A DNA stretch of 64,000 nucleotides from Heracleum sosnowskyi (lineage: Eukaryota; Streptophyta; Magnoliopsida; Apiales; Apiaceae), in the NCBI GenBank assembly GCA_030848705.1, contig CM061244.1:50261190-50325189 (forward strand). Reading direction: 5' to 3'. The number at the start of each line of letters is the position of its first letter. The first letter of the stretch is position 1. The position numbers and the translations under genes are program-made. A model generated the notes under the pieces. That model saw only the letters and a list, made by a program, of their open reading frames with translations, was not told where the DNA came from and searched no databases. This document shows positions 36,201 to 49,149 of this stretch, one piece after another.

Positions 36201-37564
36201 ACGAAGCTTATAACATAAACTACACAATCATGGGCATTAGGACGCAAGGGTCGAGCTCTAACAGAGGAAAAACAGGGAACCAATCAATAGGTAAAAATTT
36301 GGGCATTACGACGGCTATAACTCGGATATTCCCAAATTTCAAATCCTCCAAAATGCATATCGATCACTCCACACAACACATACATCTTATATAACATAGA
36401 ACTGAGGCCAAGCAATGCCTTTCCGTTCATATAACTCATTATAACTTAGATCAAAGCCCAATCATAACAACTAAGGCTATAAACATGCATAAACACCATT
36501 AATCATCCATAAACCTTATAATACTTCAAGGGTTTCACGATTTATACCTTCTCCAAGCTTGCTTGCTGCTATATCCCTTATGTAACCTTAGATCCTTGCC
36601 TAATACAACCTTTGGAAGCCACAAACTCAATATCCAAAAACAAAACAAAATACAAGTTACTATTCATCATCTTCTCTAACTGTTAACCACTAAAATCGAA
36701 GGGGTAAATCACGGGGTTAAGGGGATTGCTCACCATGGTTACGTCGGGCTTCTCAAGAGCTTCGATTTGAGTGGTGGAACGCCAAAAACGGACAAGGGAA
36801 TCACAAGTTATAAGCATTTCTTTCTCCACCATTTTCTTTCTTCTTCTCTCCCGAATTTTTCTTCAAGGTGGAGAATTCTTCTTTTTCTTTTCTTGTTTAA
36901 TTACTTGAATAAGATATTTGTATAAAGTGGTGAGTCATCACCTCTAGCTGTCTCATCTTGTGACACTTGTCCAACATGCATTCGCTCAGATAAAGTAGCT
37001 TTACTGGTTCGCTTTCCTTTCACATGGATGATCCAAATGTTGCATCCCTTGAATTAATGTTGTTACATGTTACTTTCATGTCTATATTTAATCCTGTAAA
37101 TGTTGCCCTGTTCCTCTTGAAACGATCCGAAATATTTCCTAAAGAGCGAATAAAACTCTACGCGATTTTCGCAGTGAATAGTAACTATTCACTATTCACT
37201 TCAACAATCGAATCCTTAAATCGACTTTAATAAAATAATAAAATTCCAAAATATTAAATCCTCAAATCCTCAATTTTAATATCTCTTTTCTTGAATATAA
37301 TAATAATAAATCACTGCCCGGTCAAATACTACACCAAAATAAAATTTGGAATTTCTGAATTCCGATCGTCTTTGCATTCCCTTATTTACTCCGTAGATCA
37401 CTAATATGACTTCGGAATATCCACACTACGTCTCGTACATAGGTGGCATGAAAATTTTTCTTAACCCTCAAAATCACTATTCATCCACCAAATTCACTAT
37501 TCAATGATGCACTTCATCATAATAAGAAAAGTTTTAAATTTTTCCAAAAATTCGGGTTATTATA
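33281..37564 (-). repeat. 3' LTR of gypsy 2, 4284 bp
   Basis: Colinear with 42269-46562. It holds a (CA)n tract at about 33402-33425, longer than in the other LTR, and an AACTTGAATAA minisatellite at about 34184-34222, two units shorter. A pyrimidine-rich stretch (plus strand 36825-36895) next to TTTATACAAATA on the minus strand is the likeliest promoter. Small ORFs within are LTR sequence without known domains. Confidence 0.92.
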
Positions 37565-37577
37565 GTCTCCCCTCCTT
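37565..37577 (-). other. Polypurine tract of gypsy 2
   Basis: AAGGAGGGGAGAC on the minus strand, adjacent to the LTR start. Confidence 0.85.
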
Positions 37578-39494
37578 AAAAGGATTCCGTCCCGGAATCA
37601 ACTTAGGAATAACTGGGGGTACTTCTCTCCCATTGCACTTTTTAACTCCCAGGTGGATTCTTTCACCTTTTGATTTTCCACAAATCTCTCACTAGCTTGG
37701 CAACCTCGTTACTTAGCACTTGCTCTTTTCTATCCATGATTTCCACAGGTTGTTCTTTGTAAGTCAGACCAGGTTGTATATCTACCTGATCGTACTCTAT
37801 ATATGCCGGGCATCTATAGTATACTGACGTAGCATTGACACATGAACCCCGTTATGATCATTCTACAAGTTTGGGGGGTAAGGCTGGCTCGTAGGCCACC
37901 TTCCTGACGCGTCTTAAAATCTCAGATGGCCCAATGTATCTCGGGCTCAACTTCCCTTTCTTTCCAAATCTCATTAATTCCTTCCACGAGGATATCTTTT
38001 AGCATCACGAATCTCTAACCTCATATTCTCCATTTTGTTTGTACAAAAAATACACCAACATAAACTTGCTTGTCATCCATCAACATGCCATTTAGCTTAT
38101 CAATAGCAGTACTATCTCTATACTCGCGGGCTTAGTCCGCATACTTTCTCTGTCTGTCTTGGTTGTCAATAGCCGTTTGTTGGTGAAATCTTTTGTCTTT
38201 CTAGTTTGTTGGACTAACTTGGGTTTTGTGTAAATTCTCATCCTTTAATTCCCGATCATTCGGAATCCATCTCTGTCTCATTTTAATTAAGGGTATCAGC
38301 GACCACATTGGCCTTCCCCGGATGGTAGTGTATCTCACAGTCATAATCCTAGGTCAATTCTAGCCATTTCTCCATCTCATGCTATCTACTATCACGGGTA
38401 ATTCAAAGCCAATTCATTACATTCCATAAAATTTGTGGGTGCATTAGTCAACCCAAAATAACCTCGCTAAAAACTCGAAGTGTCTATTCCTAGTACGAAT
38501 CGCAGTCTTGGGTATATCCTCAGATTTAACTTCCAACTGGTGATACCCAGTTCTTAAATAAATTGGAAATACACAGCGTTCTTCCGCTGATCAAACAATC
38601 ATTTACAAGGAGGGTACCTATTCTCCATGTCGAACTCATACAACTCTCGAGGTTCGATACATAATCTTGTGCTAACATCTTTCTCTCTTACAACAACACC
38701 GGGCTCTCCACGGTGGTACACTGGGTCTTATCATACCCTTATACAACAACTCTTGTAACTGAGTCACTAACCCTTTCATCCCCATTATACTCTGAATACT
38801 CGGTATTCATTCTCATGTCATCCAAATCAATATCTGGTAGCTCATTAAAACCTTGTACAATCTCCCAAAACCATTGTAGTTTCCTTTATACTTGGTACCT
38901 CTTTTCTTGGCGTCAACCATAAGAGCTAATTAAGCCTCGTATTTCTGACGTAATAGTTTCTTAGTCTGAACTATATTCAAGAATCTCTGAATCTGTCTCC
39001 ATTCTTTATTTATTACTCTCTCTCCCTTACAATCAGTCTGGGCTCCATTGGGTGTCAACAAACCCATTCTTATTATAATATCAACTTCTCCCAACTTGAA
39101 AGGAATCGGGTCTATCAAAAGTGTCGACCTCATATTTCTAGTTCACAACCTGGATGTACCAGTCTTATGGGAAAATCCCTCGATTGGCTATTTGTACTTG
39201 TAATTATTCCCTCAGCGGCTCGGCCTTAAGGTTTAATTGTCATGCAACTTCTTGATATACAACGATGCATTAGCTCTGTCTAAATAGTATAGAAGGGTAT
39301 CTGCTATTTAAAGGTCCTGACAGTGGGCTGCTTGTTGGAGGTAGCCCTGGTTGAAACTTACTGGCTTTCTTTTCTTCTGTGTTCACAAACTCCGGAACAA
39401 ACCTCAACAATTCGGAAAACTTGGCCTCATACTCGGTCATAGTCATGGTTTTTTGTTTTAACTCTTTAACTTTCATTTTCATCCGGGCCTCCAT
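37578..39494 (-). pseudogene. Fragmented gag-pol remnants of gypsy 2
   Basis: Minus-strand pieces in correct order: a Gag stretch (39494-39330; MTEYEAKFSELLRFVPEF), a protease stretch (39133-39000; DPIPFKLGEVDIIIRMG), short RT pieces (about 38560-38400), the RNase H tail (about 38390-38284; YHPGKANVVADTL), the integrase C-terminus (about 38010-37850; RFGKKGKLSPRYIGP) and traces of the chromodomain (about 37780-37600). Most of RT, RNase H and integrase is deleted, and the survivors are full of stops and frame changes. The remnants resemble the first gypsy element, so the parent was also a Tekay/Del element. Confidence 0.8.
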
Positions 39495-42252
39495 ATATTT
39501 CCGAAAATTATTCCTCTAAAACAACACACGCTGCACCTCTCCCAAGTCACAATACCAGCTCCCTCTGACTCCATCGTCAATACTTATCTTGCTAACCCAG
39601 AGGTAGTGTCCATTCGTAACAACTCCTCCAAAATCTCAACTCCACTATAGGGCATCTATCTAACACCGTCGTCACTGGAGTTCACGGCACATCGCTATTC
39701 CTTTCACATATATCGATTGACACGCTTTCCATTATCATAATATCCTTGGGAGAATAAACCAATTTCATCGATATGTCACTAACATTCTATTCGTCTTAGG
39801 GATTCGCTCCTGTCATAAGCGATTTCGTTACGAATCTAATTCCTATCAGCGAATTTTGACTTATTTGACCTGGTTGGCCTCCCCTTGAAATTCAATAAGG
39901 ATAACAAAAATTATGGGGCCTTGAAAGATAGCTCCCATATCAAAGAAAATGTCACACACTGGTGATCATAAGGTTATGAGTTTTAAGGTAACCTTATTGG
40001 AGGTAAGAGAATTTTACCGAGAGATCGATATGATCATAAGAACTCAACGTTGTGTGCCTCAATTGAGACATTACTAAAGGTAATTAGCCTTCTTGTATTT
40101 CACAACTTACAAGTGATGGCGTCCCATCCGACTTCTATCACACAGACAGATAGTCCTTGTAGCCCCTATAAGTATAGGGTTGTTCATCTCAGTGGAAGTT
40201 GAAAAGTATGAAAGCAATTCGAGATCAATTTAATGATTATCGCCTTTCGACAATATTTCTCAAAGGAACACCTTGGATTAAAATTGAACAGATTCCAAAG
40301 GTGCGGTTTTCCAAAGAAAATACAAAGAAAAGAATAACAAAAAAGATACTGGTACTTAACAAACAAGTGGTGATGTATCACCATAGGGTCATTCATTATT
40401 TGAAGAAAAGTGAAAGCTTAAATAACATCATTTGACAGGGCTTCGAAAGCCTGAAAGTAGGCATTGTGACAGCCTCTAGCACAATTGAAATTAAATATGA
40501 TTTAACACAAGTGTTATAAAATAACTTCGAAGAGGGAATATACCCTTTATCAGAATTCTTTCTTGGAAAGAGGTCAAGATAGATCATAGATTGGGGAAGT
40601 ATCCCACATAATTTGAAAATGGGGAGGGTATTACCAAGGTCTCTACGGATGCCTTTTACGTCGGCTCCTCTAATGGATAATCGTTCAATTCCAAAGCTTT
40701 TCTTTTCCACGCACCCTAAGGTGTTCGATACTTACGTCATTGCCGACTTATAATAGTCACTAAGAATTCAACCATCCACATTTTCGATCGCAGGGAATTC
40801 TATCCGACCAGGCGCAAACATCTCAAGTAAGCATTCTGTTCTATAAGAAGACTTCGATACCATTGTCGCCCATAGCAATGACAATTCCACATGTCGACTG
40901 GGCGGTACTCCGGAAGATCGTTAGAATCTACAGGCTTAAATCCGGTCTCTATTTCAATCATCCTTATACCCGATATTCCTTCTCCCATATCAATCCCGTG
41001 TGCTACATAAGCTTAACACTTTTGGCACAATAGCCTTTTCATATAAGTCAATCCCGGAACTTCTCATTCCGCCTTGGTCCTTACATATATTTTGCCTTTA
41101 CCGTCCAATCTCAACTTCATCATTTTATCTCTACAATCAATTATAGCAATCAGGGTCTGTCCACCAACCCATATAACGGCTATCTTATCCAATCCACAGG
41201 GTTCGCTCTAATTTCCACTCTCTTTGGTGACATCCTCTGGTAATCAGAAAGACAAGGTTTGCCAAAAATTTGCTGAACTTCTTTCCAAAAGCAGGGAAAC
41301 TTGATCAATCTATTTACCTACTAGTAATGCTCGAATCTGATTTCCGACCTTTCTGTTCTATCCTCATAATTCCTTCCTGGTTTCCTGAGGGTGGTAGATC
41401 TCGTTCTCGATTCCGTCTTAGCGTGCTTGTCTTACAATGACATTTGCATGGTACATATAACCAAAATTTTCCTTGAGATAATAAAATTCCTCAATGATGT
41501 AATAGACACTAGTTCCAGTGGAATCGCTGGTCGTGGGGGATTGAAACCTCATAGCCAAAGCAATTCCTTTCACTATACTAGGCAACTAAGTACCCTTAAT
41601 CGTTCCTGAAAATCTGAACACCTTGGTTCTTACGTATGCTGGCTCCTTATGGGCAACTATAACTTACTACGAGTAACAGGTTTCGTTCAAGTTGAATCAA
41701 TCCACTGATACGGGCTATACTGCCTCTGCCTCTTCTGGTTTGGAGACTCTACTCCATTTTCTTTGTCATACCTCTTGATGAATCATGAACGATCCTTAAA
41801 CTCTCGTCTCGTCACTTATTTATCCCTTGAAGGTTCGTCCGGTCTTTTTATTATACCTCAAGTAACACACTACATCTTTGTCAATCAACACGTCCTTTAC
41901 AAAATTCTTTCCTTGACCCACTATGGGGTCTTCCTCTAGATCCTCCTATGGATCTTCCTTTATCGGGTCTCCGTCCATTTCACGGAACGTATCATCAATT
42001 GCCTACTCGAAGGCCTCGGGGTCTGGTATCTCAGAGTCCCATTCATCTATAACTCATACGAATCGAGGTGACTAACCATGAAATCCTAAGTACGGTTTCC
42101 AAAAGAAGTCCCCTCTCGGGCTTCATCTTAAACAGTCAGGGTCATGTCCTCTAACCCGACTACGAACTTAATTTGAGCTCTAGATGTCCTTATCATTATT
42201 AAGGGTATTGTAAGACTCGATCTCCTATCATTTCTGAGGACTGTAACCTAAT
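39495..42252 (-). other. Leader and 5' interior of gypsy 2, no intact gene
   Basis: 2.7 kb between the Gag remnant and the PBS. No long frame survives. Near the PBS (about 42040-41830, minus strand) an Asp/Glu/Pro-rich reading with internal stops (IPDPEAFE, FREMDGDPIKEDP, EDLEEDPIVGQGKN) suggests a decayed leader ORF in the position of the leader frame of the first gypsy element, but without visible similarity to it. Confidence 0.45.
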
Positions 42253-42264
42253 GCTCTGATACCA
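42253..42264 (-). other. PBS of gypsy 2 (tRNA-iMet type)
   Basis: The plus strand reads GCTCTGATACCA, the reverse complement of TGGTATCAGAGC, four bases inside the 5' LTR. Confidence 0.92.
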
Positions 42265-42268
42265 TCTC

Positions 42269-45200
42269 TGTAACAGCCCCAAATCCGGGGTCGGGGATTT
42301 AGGGTTGTCACGATCCATGTACTCCTTGCCTTACCTGTATTACTCACACCATTCATATTTCACCTGCTCATGACCACACAATATATGTCTCACACACACA
42401 GGTTAGAGTCTCAGAAACGACACAATACAACAACTGCGGAATAACTAACTTTTATTACAATACCCAAATGTCTTTTGAATCTGTTACTGATACAATTTCT
42501 AAGTATTGTTACATTACCAACTTAGCCTTCTGATGCTCACAATCCTCTAATACCATTCATGTCTGTACATAAGTTGAATACCAAAAGCCGTAGCCTGATT
42601 CGATTGGTTCGTACTACTCCCGGGATCACTGCTAGAAACTGTTTATGAAAACACCTTGCGAGGTATGTGCCGTCCCATTGGCATCCTGCTTCGCTGCTAT
42701 ATAATATATATAAAATAATAGCAAGAGTGAACGATAGCTCAGCAAGGTAATGAAAGTATGGCATAATTCTGCCTTTTATTCAACCCAGAAATAAAGCGGG
42801 TATACGACAATAACTTGTCAAAATATCTTGATATTGAAATCATTTCCTTATCGGAATATATTCCAAAAATACCATTGTTGTATTTCAAATATCCTCTCCA
42901 TAATATTCTGCAAACTTTCGATATTCATACTATGAACAAAGTTCTAGTATAAAATAAAAGACAGGATAACTCAGTATATCCTTTTCGTAAAATATCTGCT
43001 ATATAGAATATAAGCAGACTATCAACATATAACTTAAAAGATGAAGTTATAAGGAAAATTCAATATCATCTTTCATATCAAACATTTACCTCATATCATA
43101 ATTTGGAAATAAATACAATGTAAAATATTTCCAATCCACTTTCTTAACTTGAATAAACTTGCATGAACTTGAATAAACTTGCATGAACTTGAATAAACTT
43201 GAATAAACTTGAATAACTTTTCTTTTCTGAAAACTTGCTTAAAACATGTCCTTTCTCTGATAACTTGCATAAAACATTTTCTTTCATGGATGATGAACTG
43301 TAGACGGAGATTCTGGGCGACAGGGATACCCCTACGATGATCAGTCGTAAGGCGAATCCCCCTGCTGTTTTTCTACGTAGAAGGGAAGATAATCAGTCTC
43401 ACACCGACTTACCTCCCCGCCAATCGGTTGTAGGTGGGAAGAACAGACCCGTTCATAGTCCATCGGCCTGTTACTCTCCTCTTACCCTACGGTCGGGCAC
43501 TATCTGATAATCTAAGGGAAGAACGTCGGTCTACGCGTAATTCCCTTAGGGGACAGGCGCCACTCAGTCCCTTACATATTCTCCGAGTTCAATTGAATCC
43601 ACAACTCTGAAACATAAAGTTCCTTTTCCTTTTTCCCCAAGTATACGACTCCACAAAGTAGTCATATCCGGTTGGAAAGGAAAATTTACCCATATTTCCC
43701 CAAGCTGATGCTTGTTCATGGATATAGCTGATTCCACTGATCTTACTCCTCGAGTCTTGAGGAAGTAATCAAAATCATTTGATGGTAGCATACAAAGCTG
43801 TTAAATGACTAGTTTCAAAAAGATTTAGGACCGGGCAGTCCACTTGGAACAAACATTTAACCTTGAGAAAGGTCCCCTGAGTCTTTGTAGCTTGAGCGAA
43901 CATTTAAGTCTTTCTGAATATAGACTTAAAAGGGAAATAGATTTGGGAACCTTCTCTAATTATGCTTATAATTGTCTGAATAAAACTTTATTAGTTATCT
44001 AGGGTTAAAGAATAGTTTTCACAAAATACTTCCTTAAGAAGTAGGGCTTTAAATAATTAATGAAAACTATATTTAATAAAGAATATTTATTTAGAAATAA
44101 TTCCCAAATACTTTCTTAAGAAAATAATGGATAATAGTATAATAATATAACCCTAGATAACAACTGATACCATTCCCGGTCCGTAGAATGAATACAGAGT
44201 ATACACCCCCTACTGAGGGTTTTTCTTAAAAACATCGGCTTATAAATATTGCCGTAACCATTGCTTATAAGTCCAACTTATACTAATAACTTTTACTTAG
44301 CATCATAAGTACCATTTCGAAATCATGAACACATAGCATATATCTCAATATCTTTTATTTATCACCACAACAGTTTATAAAGGTATAGGTTTGAAAACTT
44401 GCCTCTATCACATGCATATACTATAATCTCAATATCTTTTATACCATCACATCCATATACAACGTGAGGTTTGAAAGCATGCATAATATACCATATGCAT
44501 CATCAGAATATTATAACTTAAAATAAAGCATAGAATGAGAAAACTTGTACGATACTTGGAACAAAGAATATATATATATAGATATATTTTTGAATCAACA
44601 AGTATTAAACATTCGAAAATATGCCCACTCTAACAATAGAGTAAGGGTTAGTAAACTTTCCTGATGCTCGAGAAGTGATAGGGGTTCGCGACGGTGCCGG
44701 ACAATCTAGACAAAGTCAAACGAAAACACACGGTTAATCCCCTGGATAATCCACTTGTACTCAATGCTTAAACACGTAAGCGAAACACAACCAAGGAATT
44801 ACTAGCTCGTTATAGGCTCATACTAAGTCCACGTTTAGTCGACGATTACTTAAGTCGTAGATTTAGTCCGAAATCAATCCTCGAATACAAGTTATACTTA
44901 ACAATTTACAACATTGGTTTCTAAGCCATGTGCTTAGTGGTTTTCACTTGCGCGACCTCGGCTAAAACATTTTTATAAAATCGAAAAATAATCTTTTTAA
45001 TCCGAATCGTTTTCGTGAGCCTTCCTAACTGTCTCTAGTATTATTCCTCAAAGTTTCACATTTTCATATGGCTTATAAGTGGTCCAAATATAGCCTCAAA
45101 GTGACTGGCCAGAGATGGGTTGTTCCTCCGAACGACGTTTACTAAAACTCACTTTTCTCTTAAACCGTTCGGCCAAATTAGGCGAACCACATATCATTAC

Positions 45201-46562
45201 GAAGCTTATAACATAAACTACACAATCATGGGCAGTAGGACTCAAGGGTCGAGCTCTAACAGAGGAAAAACAGGGAACCAATCAGTAGGTAAAAATTTGG
45301 GCATTACGACGGCTATAACTCGGATATTCCCAAATTTCAAATCCTCCAAAATGCATATCGATCACTCCACACAACACATACATCTTATATAACATAGAAC
45401 TGAGGCCAAGCAATGCCTTTCCGTTCATATAACTCATTATAACTTAGATCAAAGCCCAATCATAACAACTAAGGCTATAAACATGCATAAACACCATTAA
45501 TCATCCATAAACCTTATAATACTTCAAGGGTTTCACGATTTATACCTTCTCCAAGCTTTCTTGCTGCTATATCCCTTATGTAACCTTAGATCCTTGCTTA
45601 ATACAACCTTTGGAAGCCACAAACTCAATATCCAAAAACAAAACAAAATACAAGTTACTATTCATCATCTTCTCCAACTGTTAACCACTGAAATCGAAGG
45701 GGTAAATCACGGGGTTGAGGGGATTGCTCACCATGGTTACGTCGGGCTTCTCGAGAGCTTCGATTTGAGTGGTGGAACGCCAAAAACGGACAAGGGAATC
45801 ACAAGTTATAAGCATTTCTTTCTCCACCATTTTCTTTCTTCTTCTCTCCCGAATTTTTCTTCAAGGTGGAGAATTCTTCTTTTTCTTTTCTTGTTTAATT
45901 ACTTGAATAAGATATTTGTATAAAGTGGTGAGTCATCACCTCTAGTTGTCTCATCTTGTGACACTTGTCCAACATGCATTCGCTCAGATAAAGTAGCTTT
46001 ACTGGTTCGCTTTCCTTTCACATGGATGATCCAAATGTTGCATCCCTTGAATTAATCTTGTTACATATTACTTTCATGTCTATATTTAATCCTGTAAATG
46101 TTGCCCTGTTCCTCTTGAAACGATCCGAAATATTTCCTAAAGAGCGAATAAAACTCTACGCGATTTTCGCAGTGAATAATAACTATTCACTATTCACTTC
46201 AACAATCGAATCCTTAAATCGACTTTAATAAAATAATAAAATTCCAAAATATTAAATCCTCAAATCCTCAATTTTAATATCTCTTTTCTTGAATATAATA
46301 ATAATAAATCACTGCCCGGTCAAATACTACACCAAAATAAAATTTGGAATTTCTGAATTCCGATCGTCTTTGCATTCCCTTATTTACTCCGTAGATCACT
46401 AATATGATTTCGGAATATCCACACTATGTCTCGTACATAGGTGGCATGAAAAATTTTCTTAACCCTCAAAATCACTATTCATCCACCAAATTCACTATTC
46501 ACTGATGCACTTCATCATAATAAGAAAAGTTTTAAATTTTTCCAAAAATTCGGGTTATTATA
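42269..46562 (-). repeat. 5' LTR of gypsy 2, 4294 bp
   Basis: Partner of 33281-37564. It has the shorter (CA)n and two additional minisatellite units at about 43150-43215. Confidence 0.92.
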
Positions 46563-46567
46563 TAAAA

Positions 46568-47453
46568 GAACCATGAACATTCTGTTTAATGGTTTGGAGC
46601 AAGAGATGTTTGACAATGTTATCAACTGTACAACTTCTAAAGAAGTATGATACACTGTTAGAACACTCTGTGAAGGAACTGAGCAGGCAAGGGAGAACAA
46701 AATGCAACTCCTCATACAACAATATGAACACTTTCATTTTAAAGCTGGTGAAACCCTAAACGATACATTTAGTAGGTTTCAAAAGTTCTTGAATGGATTA
46801 AAGTTGTATGGGAGGATCTACCAAACCAAGGATTCAAACCTCAAATTTCTTAGAGCTCTTCCAAAAGAGTGGAAGCCTATGACTGTTTCTCTTAGAAACA
46901 CTCAAGAATACAAAGACTATACTCTTGAAAGGCTTTATGGAACCTTAAAGACATATGAGCTGGAAATGGAGCAAGATGAAGAAATTGAGAAGGTACAAAA
47001 GAAAGGTGGATCTATTGCATTGATTGCATCTGTTAACCAACTGGAAGATGACAATGAAGAAGCTGCAAAAGCCACAACTAGTCGAGCTAGTTGTAGGAGT
47101 GATGTTAGCAAGGGTAAAGGCAAGATGACAGAAGAAGAAGAAGAACCAGCCAACTTGGATGACTTAGATGAGATTGATGAACACATTGCTTTTCTTTCAA
47201 GAAAATTTTCTAAGTTCAAATTCAAGAGAAACTCAGAAGCAAGGCAACCAAGGAGAGACTTTCAACCTAACAAAAATAATTGGGTTGAAAAGTCTAAATC
47301 TAAATGTTTCAACTGTGGAATGATTGGTCACTTTGCTGGAGATTGCAGAAAGCCCAAAGTTGAGAAGGGCAACATGAAATTTGAGCCTGTTGATTATAAA
47401 AAGAAACACTTTGAACTTCTCAAGCAAAAAGAAAAGGCTTTCATGTCTCAGGA
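46568..47453 (+). pseudogene. gag: gag of A'', second part
   Basis: Continues the gag reading after the taaaa duplication (46563-46567). It matches the young Gag through the Leu-rich UBN2 core, the acidic EEEE stretch and the CCHC knuckle (CFNCGMIGHFAGDC). There is an in-frame TGA at 46648-46650 at a conserved Trp position. Homology to the young element ends at about 47453, where a Tat-like fragment begins. Confidence 0.9.
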
Positions 47454-47785
47454 AAGCGATAAAGACAATAAAGAAATCTAGATGATGTGCTCCTATGTGA
47501 GAGACTGAATGATGCAACAAATTGGTTGTTAACAACTAACTAATATTTTTGGATTTTTCAAATATTTAATTTTTTTGGATTTTTCAATAATGATGGAAAG
47601 AAAACAGAGAGAGGTGATACGGAATACCGAAAAGCGCTTCCAAAAATTTCACAAGAGACGAAGAGCCTTCTAGCAATCTTCTTGTCCAAGCTTTCCTCCG
47701 CTTCACTGTTCCCTAAAAGATAAACAATGCGGAACAAGAAACTAATCTGAAGAATTAAATATCAAGGAGTGAAAATTACCAATAA

Positions 47786-47803
47786 TCCCCGGCAGCGGCG
47801 CCA
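47786..47803 (-). other. PBS of the Tat/Athila-like fragment (tRNA-Asp type)
   Basis: The plus strand reads TCCCCGGCAGCGGCGCCA. Its reverse complement matches the Athila/Tat tRNA-Asp PBS with one difference from the usual form (GCCGCTG for GCCGTTG). Confidence 0.82.
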
Positions 47804-47809
47804 AAAACT

Positions 47810-48862
47810 TGATGTGTACAAATAATGTAAACTGCAAGCGCACAGTGTTTAGTTGTAGCAATCACAGATCGATCCACAGAGACTATGAATTTTGAAAAAC
47901 CCCTAACAATTAACTCAGGCGAACTAGACAATAAGATTTGAGTTGAGATTTGTTTAACCTAATTAAAAATTAAAATCAAATAAGGAAAAACTAGGAATCT
48001 GAATCCATTAATCAATCATAATTAATATCAACTCGCCCTAAAATCAATTCTCTTTCCTTCACAAATAAGATATATCAATTAACGAGACAAACATATACTA
48101 TGAAACTTGTTATCTAACAATAACATATCAAACCTTCATGGAGCAAGTATAGGCTATGAAAAATAAATCCGGTAACAATAATATATCAAAATCACTTTGT
48201 CAATTGAACAATTAAGCATCAAGAAAAATTATGAGAACCAATTAATAGGAACAAGAAGATATCAACAATAATCAAATTAACTTCATCTTCATCCTAGGAG
48301 AATTAACTTAGCTAGACATGGTAGAAGAAACAAAACAATTAAATATAAAGAATACAAGCAAAAGTGTTTGAATAGAATAAAGAACTTGTATTGAAAGACA
48401 ATAATAAATCTATCATACTCCTAATTATCAGATCTAGTCTAAATTGATGTCTTAATTCTAGATGTCTAAATTCTAGGTATCTAAATTCTAGGTAAACAAA
48501 ATTCTAGGTGTCTCAATTCTAGGTATCTAAATTCTAGGTAAACAAAATTCTAGGTGTCTCAAATACAAGAGAGGAGATCTATATATATAGGAAAAATTAT
48601 GGGTTTGGGCTCTTTGACTACAAATCGGATTCTAGAAATATTTCCTCAATTCCTTTTTCTTCTCCGATAAGTTTTCCAATTTTTCTCCAATTTCCTTTTG
48701 ACTTCAAGTATTTCCATCTCCTTGCCTTTTTCACCTTTTTCTGCTTGAAATATGATTTTATTTATTTTCCTACAAAACAAAAGAAAACAATTTATTAAAC
48801 AATAAAATTACGAAAACAGACATAAAATAGGTATTAAAAATGTATTAATTATGGACCTATCA
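47810..48862 (-). repeat. LTR of the Tat/Athila-like fragment, 1053 bp
   Basis: TG...CA ends on the minus strand, flanked by a purine tract and a PBS. It includes a tandem array of AATTCTAGG-TATCTA-type units at about 48455-48562, in which a unit of about 50 bp occurs twice. Confidence 0.75.
48455..48562. repeat. Tandem repeat, AATTCTAGG-based
   Basis: AATTCTAGGT recurs about seven times. The composite unit (TATCTAAATTC, TAGGTAAACAAAATTC, TAGGTGTCTC) appears twice in a row inside the LTR. Confidence 0.85.
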
Positions 48863-49149
48863 AATGCCCCCATACCTATCTTTTGCTCGTCCTCGAGAAA
48901 AACTAATATAATATAAACTACTATATAATAGATAATACGACTTCCGTAGGTGATCACGGCTGCATTTGGCATATGCAACAAGCCCTTTAAACCCCTAGGC
49001 AGCCCTAGTGGACGAGTGAGGTCTTGTGAGGGTTTATAGTGAATGTACCCACAAAATCCATCTAGCTCATGTAAAAGATCGCATGGCAATGCAACGCCAC
49101 ACATACAAGTCCTCTCATGCTACATCAACTTAAGAATCAAAAATGACTT

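Larger units (their letters stand above)
33281..46562 (-). mobile_element. Gypsy element 2: close LTRs, wrecked interior
   Basis: 13,282 bp with perfect TSDs taaaa (33276-33280 and 46563-46567). On the minus strand: 5' LTR (46562-42269), iMet PBS (42264-42253), 4.7 kb interior, purine tract (37577-37565), 3' LTR (37564-33281). The LTRs are 4294 and 4284 bp and differ by only a few tens of substitutions and two microsatellite length changes. They read TATAATAACC at the start and CTGTTACA at the end, so the usual TG start is TA in both. Interior remnants are of Tekay/Del type and too short and broken to encode proteins. Confidence 0.93.
47454..49149 (-). mobile_element. Tat/Athila-like gypsy fragment in PPT-LTR-PBS order
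   Basis: On the minus strand: 0.28 kb of internal 3' end (49149-48872), purine tract GGGGGCATT (48871-48863), an LTR from TGATAGGTCCAT (48862) to ACACATCA (47810), a PBS (47803-47786) and 0.33 kb of leader. The PBS has the TGGCGCC...GGGGA form, which is tRNA-Asp-like and typical of Athila/Tat gypsy elements. An intact element would have these parts in the opposite arrangement. No coding region remains, and no TSD is seen, because A'' sequence is missing at the junctions. Confidence 0.75.

Noticed and set aside
36122..36394. 90-codon ORF in gypsy 2 LTR (also 45120-45392)
   Set aside because: Antisense to the element, in both LTRs, low complexity; best explained as LTR sequence.
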